DNA from: Kalaharituber pfeilii
Taxonomy: Eukaryota; Ascomycota; Pezizomycetes; Pezizales; Pezizaceae
Assembly (NCBI GenBank): GCA_015179045.1
Contig: WHUZ01000007.1
Location: forward strand, 186,001 to 250,000
Direction of reading: 5' to 3'
Length of the DNA: 64,000 nucleotides
Shown: piece after piece, positions 54,545-64,000 of the stretch
Position numbering within the stretch: position 1 is the stretch's first letter
How the letters are laid out: each line of letters starts with the position of its first letter
Translations under genes and position numbers: made by a program
Notes under the pieces: generated by a model
What the model was told of the DNA's origin: nothing
Databases searched by the model: none
What the model saw: the letters and a program-made list of their open reading frames with translations, nothing else

Positions 54545-57277
54545 ATGCCGATCCCGGTACCGACGCCTACACGGCCCACGCGACGGGCTACGGCGGCGAC
54601 TTCTGGAAGTGGTGGTGGTGGTGGTGGTGGTAGTGGAGGAGGGAGTGGAGGCAGCTTTAGTGGGAGTGGGAGCTTTACCGGAAGTGGGAGTGGCAGCTTT
54701 GGTGTGAGAAGGTTAGAGGTGCAGGGACAGCAAAAGCACGCACAAACACAGATCCCCGCGGCCTCGGAAGCGGCGCCCGCGTCATTGGCATCAGAAACAT
54801 CATCAGGGATCCCGCAGCAACCGAGCTCGAAGATTCAGCTGCCGAGGGCAGCAGGGCTGGGGGTTGGGCCCAGTCGGATTGGAATAGGGTTCGGTGGCGG
54901 AAGGGGGGTGCATGGGACAAGTCCAACGACGGCACCGGCACCGGCGACCCATGAGCAGGTTACGCAACTACAAGTAGAGGAGAGTGCAGGGTTAGTGCAG
55001 GCCGGTGGCTCGCAGTCCCTGATGGATGCGGATGTTGTGAGGGAAGGGCGCGAAAATGCCAGTCGAGATGAGGATGGAGGAGAGGCCGGGGACGAGGGAG
55101 ATGATGCCGATGGGGATGATGAAGAGGATGGGGAGGAAGATGAAATGGATGTGGATAGACCTGAGGGCGAGGTTGAGGAGATGAGGGCAGAGAATGGAGC
55201 GGGACGAAGTATGAAGTTTGGGGGGGATATGGGGGGCAGTAGTGGATTTTTTGGAAGTATGGAAATGGATGATGCTGGAGAAGAGACCGAAGCAGATGCG
55301 GAGCTGGATCCGGAGATGGACGCAGATGTGGAGAGGGAGGGAATTACAGAGGGAGAGCAGGTTACGGACGATGGGGGGATTGCACTGGAAGTTGAGGGTA
55401 AGGCTAAGATGCTGGTGGAAACACCGTCTCCGCAATCGAGCATGACAGATGCGGGGAAGAGTTCACCTCCTGCTGCTGCTGCTGGGGGAACTAGAAAGAG
55501 GACACCGAAAGGCAGCGAGAGGGAAAAGGTGAAGAGAGAGAAGGAAGAGAGGGATAGGGCGAAGATGCCACCACCTCCGACCAAGAGGGTTAGCAAACCC
55601 GCGACAGATAAAAGCCAAACTGGCACAGCTACTGCAGCTTCAGTTGGGAGCAAAGGGACGGCAGCTCCTTCGCCCGCAGGCGGCCTTGGTAGGAGTAAGT
55701 CTGTGAGGACAGCTATTTCTACAAAAGACAGCGGCTCGGTCAGGACAAGACCGCGAGGGACAACAGATTCAAAGCCTGTAGTTACCAAGGCGACGACGAG
55801 CGCAGCTCCATCTAGCTCTACGACACGGCACATGCGTGCCCGTTCGATAGCTGGCCAGCCTCCGGGCGCCTCAGCCGCCTCTACATTCTCGCGCTCTTCC
55901 GCCTCCGCCGCAAATAGCGCTAATGCCAACACTACGGGCACCGACTCCGAAGGCGCGGCATCAAACAAACGGGCTGCGGCGGCTGCGGCCCGCACAGGGG
56001 CGGCGAAGAAATCTCGGCCTGCGTCAATGTTCGTTGCGACTTCAAAGCCTGCAGCTGCAGATAAGGATGCGGACGCTGCGCCGCCCTCGCCTACGACTGC
56101 GACCGCGCCAAATGCACGCACCCGCCCGCAGTCGCAGTCAAAGGAGACAGCACCGTCAGTGAACCGAAGACCATCCGCCAAGGCCCTCGCGGGGCCGACA
56201 CTCCCAGGTGGCCAGCCCTCCGTCTCCACCCACCGCCGAATGCAATCCGAGTCCCAATCCTCCCAATCTCAATCCTTGCACCCTTCACATGCTGCTGAGA
56301 AACCCTCCCGTCCTGCCTTCAACACTCTCCAAAAGGATTACTCTGCCCCCACCGCACCACCCTCAACTGCATCAACTCAACCTAGCACGACCTCTCTCCT
56401 CCCAGACGCTCCCACTCTCCAGAAGCAAACCCACCTCCTCCAGCTTGTCCTCTTGCACAATACCGCCATCACATCATTCCAGTCCTTTCACGCCTCCGCA
56501 CGGCAAAAGCTCGAGGCCCGATACAACCACGTCGCCGCGCTGCACAATGAGGTCCGCTCGCGGATGATTGCCAAGGCACGGGCCGCGGACTTGGCAGTCT
56601 TAGGAAAAATCTTGCAGACCCCACCTGCTCCTCCACCCGCTGGAGGTGGGGTAGCGAGATTTGGCACTGCAGCAGGACGCCGTTTGTCGTTGTCGGCTGG
56701 GAGCAAGCCGTCCGGTAACGCGCGGCGGAAGACACTCTCTGGGGCAATCGCAACGCCGGTCGAGGAGATGATTCAAGTGTTCAGCGAGAGCACCAAGCGG
56801 CTTGATTCGCTGTTGCGGAAGGGCGGGGAGGTGGCGCGGGTGCGGGGACAATGGGAATCGTGGGTGTCCAAATACACTTCCGCCTCCTCCTCTGATTCTC
56901 AATCCAGTAGTGCTAGCGCATTAGGGGAAGGGCTACCGAAGCAATGGCACCGTGACTTTGCAGCCGTCTTGCGCAAAGTCGAGGCTGCGGTGGATGGAGT
57001 GAGGGAATTTTGGTGGGGGTATCAAGGGATTTTGGTAGGTGGTGTTGAGGGTGGAGAGCCGGGGATGCTGGGTAAGATGGTAATGGGGTATTTGGAGTTA
57101 GGGGAGGAGGTGGTGAAGGAATTGGAGGAAATCAAGACCTTAGAGAGGGCGGTGGTTGAGGAAGGCAGAGAGAGAATGAGAATGGTTGTGAGAAAGGTGA
57201 TTGAAGGTGGCGAGGGCATGGAGGTTGGTGGAGACGAAAAGGCAGGGAGTGGGGGGTATGGGGTGTGGAAGCTGTGA
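54545..57277 (+). CDS. Large, mostly disordered protein with conserved-looking helical C-terminus, function unknown
   Basis: One uninterrupted frame of 910 residues from ATG 54545. It opens with a Gly/Ser-rich stretch encoded by a GGT repeat, followed by acidic Glu/Asp-rich blocks, Ser/Thr/Ala/Pro-rich text and a Lys/Arg patch (KRTPKGSEREKVKREKEE). From about residue 590 a FNTLQKDYSAP motif leads into a long helical region (LQLVLLHNTAITSFQSFHAS, RQKLEARYNHVAALHNEV) and ends in helices with Glu/Val/Met repeats. An AF-TLQ motif followed by coiled helices recurs in fungal proteins of unknown role, but I could not name the family. The minus strand carries a 464-codon shadow frame. Splicing within the low-complexity part cannot be excluded. 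A nuclear or cytoskeletal scaffold would fit; this is speculation. Confidence 0.7.
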   Translation: MPIPVPTPTRPTRRATAATSGSGGGGGGGSGGGSGGSFSGSGSFTGSGSGSFGVRRLEVQGQQKHAQTQIPAASEAAPASLASETSSGIPQQPSSKIQLPRAAGLGVGPSRIGIGFGGGRGVHGTSPTTAPAPATHEQVTQLQVEESAGLVQAGGSQSLMDADVVREGRENASRDEDGGEAGDEGDDADGDDEEDGEEDEMDVDRPEGEVEEMRAENGAGRSMKFGGDMGGSSGFFGSMEMDDAGEETEADAELDPEMDADVEREGITEGEQVTDDGGIALEVEGKAKMLVETPSPQSSMTDAGKSSPPAAAAGGTRKRTPKGSEREKVKREKEERDRAKMPPPPTKRVSKPATDKSQTGTATAASVGSKGTAAPSPAGGLGRSKSVRTAISTKDSGSVRTRPRGTTDSKPVVTKATTSAAPSSSTTRHMRARSIAGQPPGASAASTFSRSSASAANSANANTTGTDSEGAASNKRAAAAAARTGAAKKSRPASMFVATSKPAAADKDADAAPPSPTTATAPNARTRPQSQSKETAPSVNRRPSAKALAGPTLPGGQPSVSTHRRMQSESQSSQSQSLHPSHAAEKPSRPAFNTLQKDYSAPTAPPSTASTQPSTTSLLPDAPTLQKQTHLLQLVLLHNTAITSFQSFHASARQKLEARYNHVAALHNEVRSRMIAKARAADLAVLGKILQTPPAPPPAGGGVARFGTAAGRRLSLSAGSKPSGNARRKTLSGAIATPVEEMIQVFSESTKRLDSLLRKGGEVARVRGQWESWVSKYTSASSSDSQSSSASALGEGLPKQWHRDFAAVLRKVEAAVDGVREFWWGYQGILVGGVEGGEPGMLGKMVMGYLELGEEVVKELEEIKTLERAVVEEGRERMRMVVRKVIEGGEGMEVGGDEKAGSGGYGVWKL

Positions 57278-57506
57278 GAAGTGAGGAGTTGAGGGTATCT
57301 GTGATACCCTGATTGTTTCACATCTCCCTTTCCTCTTGATGAACTTGAGGGGAGGAAGACGGAAAGGGGTTGGGGCGTGTATGTGTAATTTTTCCATGTG
57401 AGCATGGACCAATGTTAACTATTATTTTGTTAGGGGGGGCTTTTGATTTTTTGTTGCTGTTTGCTCTTGCTTTTTTTACTTTTTATGCCAAAGGGTGGTA
57501 ACGCGT

Positions 57507-57563
<57 letters not shown>

Positions 57564-59092
57564 TTATTTTTACAGTTTGATCTTGATCTTGATCTTGTAT
57601 GCCTTGTGTATGTAAGAGCGAGATGGAAATGTATCGATAATGATTTGATCTAAGGATAAATTTATCTCTAACCACGCAGTTCAATTTACCTATCTAACAA
57701 TGATTAACGGAAAAAAAAACCCATTGCATTATGGATCAATTCTATTATACGCGCATAGAGCTTTTTTATCCCGCGGATTTTGAAGGTTATGGAATTTGGA
57801 CTCCCCCGGTTGTAGTGTATCTATTAAGCCTGTCGTATCCACTCCAGACTGGTGTTCGCGGTCTGGGGTGTCTCAAGTATCATCAAGAATAGTAAGGGGC
57901 GCTGCTGGTAATCGCCCTCTATAATTATAGAAATAAGACATTGGTTATTCTCCATAGATTTATTTAGAAATCAGTTACCCTGAAAACGAACTCACTTACT
58001 GCACAGCCATCGGGCATAGCTTTAGCAGAGAGGGCCTCAAGGGCGCTTCAAAGCCGAGCCTGACTTAAACATCAATATGGACACTGGCAAAGCTTCGCAA
58101 TCACATTTACCCTGCCCGATTCACCAGCTCCCCGAGATAAAACTCCGGAATAGAATCAATCCCGTGCCGGCAGCACTGGCATCCGTCTTGGGCCGGTTAC
58201 ATTTAATGCCCCTGATATACTCCCCACTTGCCCGAGGCTGCTGGCTCACATCGGATAGTAATCAGCATAGCATCTAGTAAGACGTATATACTAAGTTACA
58301 TAGTTTTAGTACATATGCGACTAGAATCCGCCCTCTCACTCCCGCCGTATGGGGAGTGAACGTTCTCAACGATATTTATCGGCCAAATGAATATACCGGT
58401 TTAGAAGCACATTTTCAGGGGGTTAACCTCCGACCTCATCTCACCTCATGGGGCCAACCGGGCATTGCGCGCCTATTTCTTTTGTTAGAGTACCCAGAGC
58501 TACAACTTTTGACATAAAGACCGAACTTATAGTCCAATTCCAGACCTTCAACCAACCCAAACTTACATTGAAGTGTTGCATATGCAACATAGACCTCCGG
58601 TTATTTATCCGAGAAACTTATACACAAACTCCCCTCACCGAGGGAAAAAATAGGAAAAAATGCAGTCTTGATATGGTATGATGCTCGCCATGAAACGTGA
58701 CCAATATGAACCGATAACCGTGACGGGAGAGGGTAAAAAAAAAAAGGGAGGGAAAGAGATATAAAGGAGGAGTGTATCAAAGGAAATGGAATATGCCTGC
58801 CCCAAACTTGATTAACCGACCAACCAAATGATTAGTGAATGGAAAGGTAAATTGTACAGGTAAATAATGTAGCCAAAAATACACAACTAAAGGGATTGAT
58901 AGAATTGAAGTAAGAAGCACTGTAGTAATGGGCCTCCAGTTAGATGCCCAAATACCTGTGTTGAAACCAAATAATCGATGCTTCATTATACCCACAAGAG
59001 TGCATACTCAAACGAACAAATGCTCAACATGTCCTCAAATTGCACAATCATGGTCCGTGCATTTCAAATAATACAGCTACGCGTAACTTACT
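57278..59092. other. Convergent 3' spacer with T52 run
   Basis: 1.8 kb between the stops of two convergent genes. It contains T52 (57511-57562) followed by a short TTGATC tandem repeat near 57580-57594. No gene is supported; the 66-77 codon plus-strand frames near 58077 and 58448 have no features. Confidence 0.5.
57511..57562. repeat. Poly(T) tract, T52
   Basis: Fifty-two consecutive T, the longest homopolymer in the window, about 230 bp after the 54545-57277 gene. Confidence 0.9.
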
Positions 59093-60856
59093 TCACCCGA
59101 CAACCCCACCACCAACACTGGTTGCAGGGCGTTGGGATGGCCCCGGCCTGGCACTTCTTCCTGCCGTTATCTGTCTTGTTGTTGTGGAATGTATGGAGGA
59201 GGAAGGTGGCACTGCTAGCCCAAGGCCAACCACAACTGCAACCCTTCCTGCAGCTTCGCTGGCGAAAATCTCCTCGTACCGTGGCAGCTTCCATTTTGGC
59301 TGGTCCAAGGTACTATGGGGCAATATTACCCCACTGTCAACATCCTCAGGCACTATCTCCTTTTTCTCCCATATTATTCGGTATCTCCGCCCGTCCTTGA
59401 TAATAAAATTACTTTGGCGCGGTGAATTTCCACAGAGCACTGCCATGCAGCGCCGGGCGTAACGTAGATTGGCTTCCGGCGTCAGTGTATTGACCGGCCG
59501 CCATTTTCTACCCGCTTCCTGAGATTGTGAACTTCTTGGAGTAGTCTCAGAGGACGAGGATGACGAACGTTCTATTCGCGCTCGATAAGCTGGGGATGAG
59601 GCTGTGCTCGATGTTGTGACAGTAGCATTGGAGAGGGACGAGGCAGAGGAAATTCCCTCTTCAGCTGAGTGTGGCAGTGCTGAAACAGATGAGCTTGCCA
59701 TTTCAGCGCTGAACTCCTGAAGATCCTGCTCTGTTATTGACTCCTGAGAGTCGCGATATTCACTATGGGCTGTATATGCACTTTCCACACGTGCACCTGC
59801 TAGCCTTCGAACGCCAGTGCGTCTTCGAGAGTCTGGGCCGCCGGCGGTTCCTGAGGTAGAATTGCTATGCGGTCTGCTTTCGGCGTGGTCACCACTCCAA
59901 TCGTCTTCCATTAGACCGCCGTTTAAATAGGGAAAATGCGATCTTATAATCCTTTCCTGCTCGCTGATTACTTGCCTGTCCCTTCTCCTTCGCCTTCGCG
60001 GTATTGTTTGGTATCGGGGTAACGACCGCTCATCTAGTGATGGTGATAAATCCACTGCAGCGGAAAGAGCTTCTAGCCATGCCATGAACTCATCTACTCG
60101 CTTTGATGAAAGCAGGAATTGCTCGGTCTCTGCGCGGACACGGATAACAAAATGACGCCTGTACAATATCCAAGGGATAAGCATGGCATCCAAGGAAACA
60201 CGAATAATGAAAGTGCAAATTGAAACTTAGAGTGGATAAGGGGAACCATAATGAGTCTTACTTCTTATAGTCGCCAGCAATTCCCACCTCAGCTCCTTGC
60301 AATGTATACTTCCTTAACAACTCTCCAGGCATCCAACCATCAGGTCTTGCGCTTCCATCTTCGCCCTGTCCACTTCTCACCTCGGGGGTAGAGAAAAAAG
60401 GTATTCGCCTGGGCTTATGCATCCTCAACAAAGTCCCATGCAGCACCACGTACTCCTTCCTCCAGCTGCGGTCCGTTGCTTTTTCGAACGGACTGCTCAG
60501 CTCCATCTTTGTATGAAATACCGCTTCTCTGTGAACAGAGCAGGAGTATGGTGGTAGCTGCTCCCTTCCTTCCTCCTCCCTAGGCGTCACTGGAAACCTG
60601 GCTGGGGGAGAGAAGGTTGGTCCTGGACGTCGTAGTACGACGGTGGAGGATGGTTTAGAATTAGTGGAGCCGAAGAAATGTTGGAAAGAGAATTATAATA
60701 CCCCGTAAGAGGCGTATAATAATCTGTGACTGAATGTCTCAGAGGATGAGCGTATGGAATAAACCCAGCGACGTGAACTCCACCGTTTCCGTCGTCGGTT
60801 AGGGAGCCGGTAAATGTGTGGATGATCTCTGAGATTAATAGATGGGGTGAGGGCAT
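59093..60856 (-). CDS. PH-domain protein, apparent one-base frameshift
   Basis: The pieces are 60856-60262 and 60158-59093, with a 103 bp intron (60261-60159, donor GTAAGA) whose join reads GDYKKRHFVIRVRAETEQF. A PH domain spans roughly residues 105-250: REAVFHTKMELSSPF, RSWRKEYVVLHGTLLRMHKP, then after the intron FVIRVRAETEQFLLSSKRVDEFMAWLEAL, whose final helix has the conserved PH Trp. The C-terminus has a conserved-looking NLRYARRCMAVLCGNSPRQS block and a Ser-rich, disordered end. The first ~85 codons end in a stop at 60587-60589, while the PH frame continues from ARFPVTPREEEGREQLPP. The frames connect if one base is missing in the five-G run at 60604-60608 (CCCCC on the coding strand), giving about 553 residues. 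PH proteins usually bind phosphoinositides; the partner is unknown. Confidence 0.8.
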
Positions 60857-62100
60857 GACTTTTTTTCCAGCCCGTCAATAAGGTATCAACAGTAACCTAT
60901 AAATGTCTTCCCCATCCAACCCATCCACATTACCAATACTCAAATAGACGTCTGCGGCGTCTGAGTTCTATATTTATGTGTATATATCAGTAAGGAAAGC
61001 AATGGCCCTTAGCAGGGCCGCTGCTGAGGAGACGTTGACAACCGCGTTGGTTTCCTTCGCGTCAGGTATAAGTTCTAGCAGCGGAACAAAGAAAAATCGT
61101 TTGACCCAATGCTGGTGTTTGCTAGTTGGATACACAAGAAGCAGCGGCTGCGGTGTCGAAATAGTGACGGAAAGCAAACGCCGAGTGGAATGGGTATCAA
61201 AAGAAACTAGGAAAAAAAAAAATGGTTTCACTTAATGCTCAATCTATAACCGAGAAATGCCATGAAGAGGGAAATTCATCGAAAAAGAAAGGAAAGGTAT
61301 AGTTAGGCTTGGTAGTGGGGAGGAGGAAAGGAATAGATAAATGTAAATCTCACCCGGCTCCCCTTAGACGTTGCCAATATGTAGCCGGAACAGCGTAAGC
61401 CTCCTTTCTTCAGGGCTCACGATCGGCCGCCAGTGAGGGCAAGCAAGGACCTAGTCTGGGCATATAAGGAAGGAAGATAGCTTAAGGAAGTCAGGATCGA
61501 ATGTGTCATGGATGTAACGCTTCGAACGAGACCACATTGGTCCAATATCCAGCAAGAGCCGGGGGGAGGGGCCGTTGAAGGCACTCTAGCTCAAGGCCCA
61601 TCGTCTGCAGCAAGTGGCGCAAATCAAACGGTTGAGATTTGAGGTGGAAATTGGGGGGGTAGCGGAGGTAAGCCAGTCCCGGGCGTTGACTCTGCGCGTG
61701 AGTTCTTGTCTTCCCTGCCATGCCTGCCTCCTTCGCCCTCATGTTGCGCTCTGCGCTCCCACCCACCCAACTACCTGGCGCGTGGCTGACCGGCAACGGG
61801 CATACATGAGCTACATATCTGGAAGAAACCAGCCAAAATGCTTGGTTAAGATTTAGCCATGGGGGGGAGGGGGAATATGGGGAGGGGGAGGGGAGGGGGG
61901 GGGGGAGGGTGGGGGAGTGCGGAAAGCGTGGTGAGGGACGGTGGATAGGTTCAGGGTGCTTGGCCCGGCTGCAGGCCAGGGTCGAGGAAGCTAACGGCCG
62001 CAGTCATCGCCGCGGAGCTTAGCTCCAACGGCTTTACCTCAGGCTCAGGGCCTCTGCGACCGCTGTGCAGCGCATCATGCGACGGCCCCACGGCCACCGG

Positions 62101-62144
62101 CCATCCAGAGGCCATCCAGAGGCCATCCAGAGGCCATCCAGAGG
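62101..62144 (+). repeat. 11-bp tandem repeat CCATCCAGAGG, four perfect copies
   Basis: Four identical head-to-tail units, then the degenerate continuation CCAGCGAGG. The unit length is not a multiple of three, so it does not suggest a coding repeat. Confidence 0.9.
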
Positions 62145-62375
62145 CCAGCGAGGCCGCCGCCAGCTGGGGCCGCAGACCGCAGCGTGGATTCCAAATACTC
62201 TGCGCGTGCAAGCCCAATCAGCGGGCGCCGCTGGCACGTCGGGGCCGCGGCTGAGACCGTCAGCAGCGTCCGCTGCCGCCGCCGCGAGCAGAAGCCTGAG
62301 GCTAGCGGCCCCGCCCGCACAGGGCTGCACACGCACAGATCCAGCGCGCGAGCATCGTCGCCCGGCACCCTCCAG

Positions 62376-62395
62376 GTACTGTACTGTACTGTACT
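62376..62395 (+). repeat. GTACT pentanucleotide repeat, four copies
   Basis: Perfect (GTACT)4 microsatellite within the GC-rich block. Confidence 0.9.
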
Positions 62396-62446
62396 TTCGA
62401 GTGCTCGAATACTCCAGTACACCACCATCACTGCGGGCGCTGCAGT

Positions 62447-62474
62447 CCTGCGGCCTGCGGCCTGCGGCCTGCGG
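62447..62474 (+). repeat. 7-bp tandem repeat CCTGCGG, four copies
   Basis: Four perfect head-to-tail copies, flanked on both sides by CTGCAG-containing sequence (62440-62446 and 62476-62482). Confidence 0.9.
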
Positions 62475-64000
62475 TCCTGCAGTCTGTCGGTTTCGAAACA
62501 CGACCGCCCCGTTCGCTGGGCGCTAGCCGATTCGCCCGTCGTAGCGAAGGGTGGGTCGACGCGCATTTCTGCTGTCGCGGTGACCGTTTTCCATCCCTCC
62601 CTCTCTTCTACCTTGCCGCTGATTGTCGCAATCCTTCCCCTTTTGCAACCCTCTTCTGCGCGGCCTGTCGACCTGCCGGCGCAACGCCGGGTTAGCCGTC
62701 TGAGAACGGAGCCATACACTTACCTTTGCGTTTGCCCCTACGTGCCCACTCCCTACCCATTTTCTCCTTCCATGTTCTTGTACGCCCCTCTCTGCTGTGC
62801 ATGCAAAACCATTTATCACGTCTCAAGCCCTCAAATCCACCCACGCCCCCGGTGCTGAGCACTAAGTACTGTACTGCAACGTGATGTTCTACCCGTATTT
62901 GAGGACAAGTTTTGTAGCAGTTGTAAGCGAGAAAGCGTTATTCGCCCCCAGATAAGTGGTACAGAGCACGAACCGGGTGCTGCATCCATGGCGCCCCCCA
63001 GCACGAACCGTTATATGTAACCCCGATGCTCATCCTACTCAGTACAGAGTAAGTACATAATGTACTCACATTCTAGCTGTGCAGCTGGGTACGAGACTAG
63101 CTTTGCAGGTCACTGTACCAACCGTTTGCGTACTCACCAACCACGCTACTAGTCTACCCCCACCTTTCCGTCATATCTGATCAGCTAAGTCAGATGCGGT
63201 CACTGGACAACGAGATTTGCAACAGAAGCTCTGAGCCAAGTTCTGGATGTTGACGACGCGGCGAGTCCCACTTGCGCCGAGCCCGCTAATTGTAGAATTA
63301 GCTCTCCTCTTTGTCTTAAACAACTACTTACTGCACAGATGTTAACATAAAACGATCTGAATCAAGTGGAGTAACTTACTACACGACTATTCATGGCCAG
63401 GTCAAATTTAACCTCTCAGGTGAAAAGGTGAACCTGTTATGGCATTTGGTTCCCCCCCCCCCCCCAAACTAGCATAAAAGGATAAAAGGTACGGGAATAA
63501 ACTCAAAAGTTGTCGATAGGAGGCGCTAAACATGTGAATTATGTAAATGTTCAAAGGTCCGTAGGAAACTTTTACTTACATGTGCATAGGTTCGTGCATA
63601 CGCAGCAACCAGCAGGTGTTGAAGTGAAACGGCGATTGCCTGCCCTAAAGTCTATTATGGTGTGCTGCCAAGATAAAATAATAGCAAAGGCACCGAGCCA
63701 ATACGGAGGTCGAAAACTAATAGTCTGGACAGGAGAACAATTTAGAGGATCACAAATGAGTGACCACAGCCAGGCTACGGTAGTATATATTTACCATAAT
63801 TTCATTCGGTCCCAGAGTATATTCCTGCATGGGCTTTGCTCGCGATCGTGCTCACGGCTGTATTAGCGATCCACTGATGGGGTAAACGCCGTTAGCCGCA
63901 TATTGGCTAGAAGTCACTGAATCTGGCATATGGGTGATGCCTGATGTCAAGTGAATGAAAGATTCGAATACCTTATTAATATTGACAAAGTGCTTGTGTC

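Larger units (their letters stand above)
60857..64000. other. Right-end intergenic region with GC-rich tandem repeats
   Basis: 3.1 kb with no supportable gene to the window edge. It contains a G-rich purine tract (61861-61919), a GC-rich block (about 61970-62560) with three tandem repeats, and C14 (63452-63465). Frames of 150-224 codons in the GC-rich block occur on both strands and carry the repeats, which marks them as artefacts. The part beyond 62860 is mixed-composition sequence with nothing recognised. Confidence 0.5.

Noticed and set aside
54835..56229. 464-codon minus-strand frame opposite the 54545 gene
   Set aside because: It lies wholly inside the longer plus-strand gene. Its Ala/Ser/Pro-rich text is the mirror of the low-complexity plus frame, and it has no domain.
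62034..62858. Frames of 150-224 codons on both strands
   Set aside because: They run through 11-, 5- and 7-bp tandem repeats in GC-rich DNA; no start context, domain or splice partner.
63104..63116. GGTCACTGTACCA, identical to one end of the 45448 MITE
   Set aside because: No matching inverted terminus was found nearby, so no element can be defined.

Overview
The window looks like nuclear DNA of a filamentous ascomycete (Pezizomycotina). Coding regions carry short GT-AG introns, mostly about 50-140 bp, many with CTAAC/CTGAC-type branch sites. Gene density is low: 14 protein genes in 64 kb, with intergenic gaps up to 7.6 kb. Several proteins are fungal types (Med8, Spt5 with a TP-rich tail, a Cys-module wall-sensor-like membrane protein, NmrA-like and F-box proteins). 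The low density and homopolymer-rich spacers would suit a Pezizomycetes genome, but that placement is inference; nothing here fixes the species. Exon joins below were worked out by hand from splice signals, reading phase and protein continuity.

Layout: 2-991 (+) C-terminal part of a cytochrome b5-domain protein; 2744-3211 (+) mitochondrial ribosomal protein uS8m; 3585-4404 (-) Mediator subunit Med8; 5393-8416 (+) PlsB/DHAPAT-type acyltransferase ending in a PTS1-like ARL; 9595-15460 (-) a 1,908-residue coiled-coil protein; 17743-19786 (-) F-box protein; 23238-24312 (-) alpha/beta hydrolase; 24676-28123 (-) Spt5 in six exons; 29392-31701 (+) WDR68/DCAF7-type WD40 protein in five exons; 32595-33942 (+) glutaminyl cyclase; 35743-37905 (-) membrane-anchored protein of unknown function; 45538-47961 (-) mucin-like single-pass membrane protein with two Cys6 modules; 52364-53491 (-) NmrA-like protein; 54545-57277 (+) large disordered protein; 59093-60856 (-) PH-domain protein with an apparent one-base frameshift.

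The genes are mostly housekeeping and do not form a pathway or biosynthetic cluster. Two are RNA polymerase II factors (Med8, Spt5); others serve mitochondrial translation, lipid synthesis, protein modification (glutaminyl cyclase) and probably surface sensing. Two small inverted-repeat elements flanked by TA (41079-41237 and 45448-45525) are the only mobile DNA I can support. Intergenic DNA is rich in long poly-C/poly-G and poly-T runs and short tandem repeats. No rRNA, tRNA, CRISPR array or large transposon was found. I see no clear new multi-gene system; the most unusual items are the giant coiled-coil protein, the duplicated Cys6 modules, the probable peroxisomal acyltransferase and the poly-C tracts upstream of several genes.
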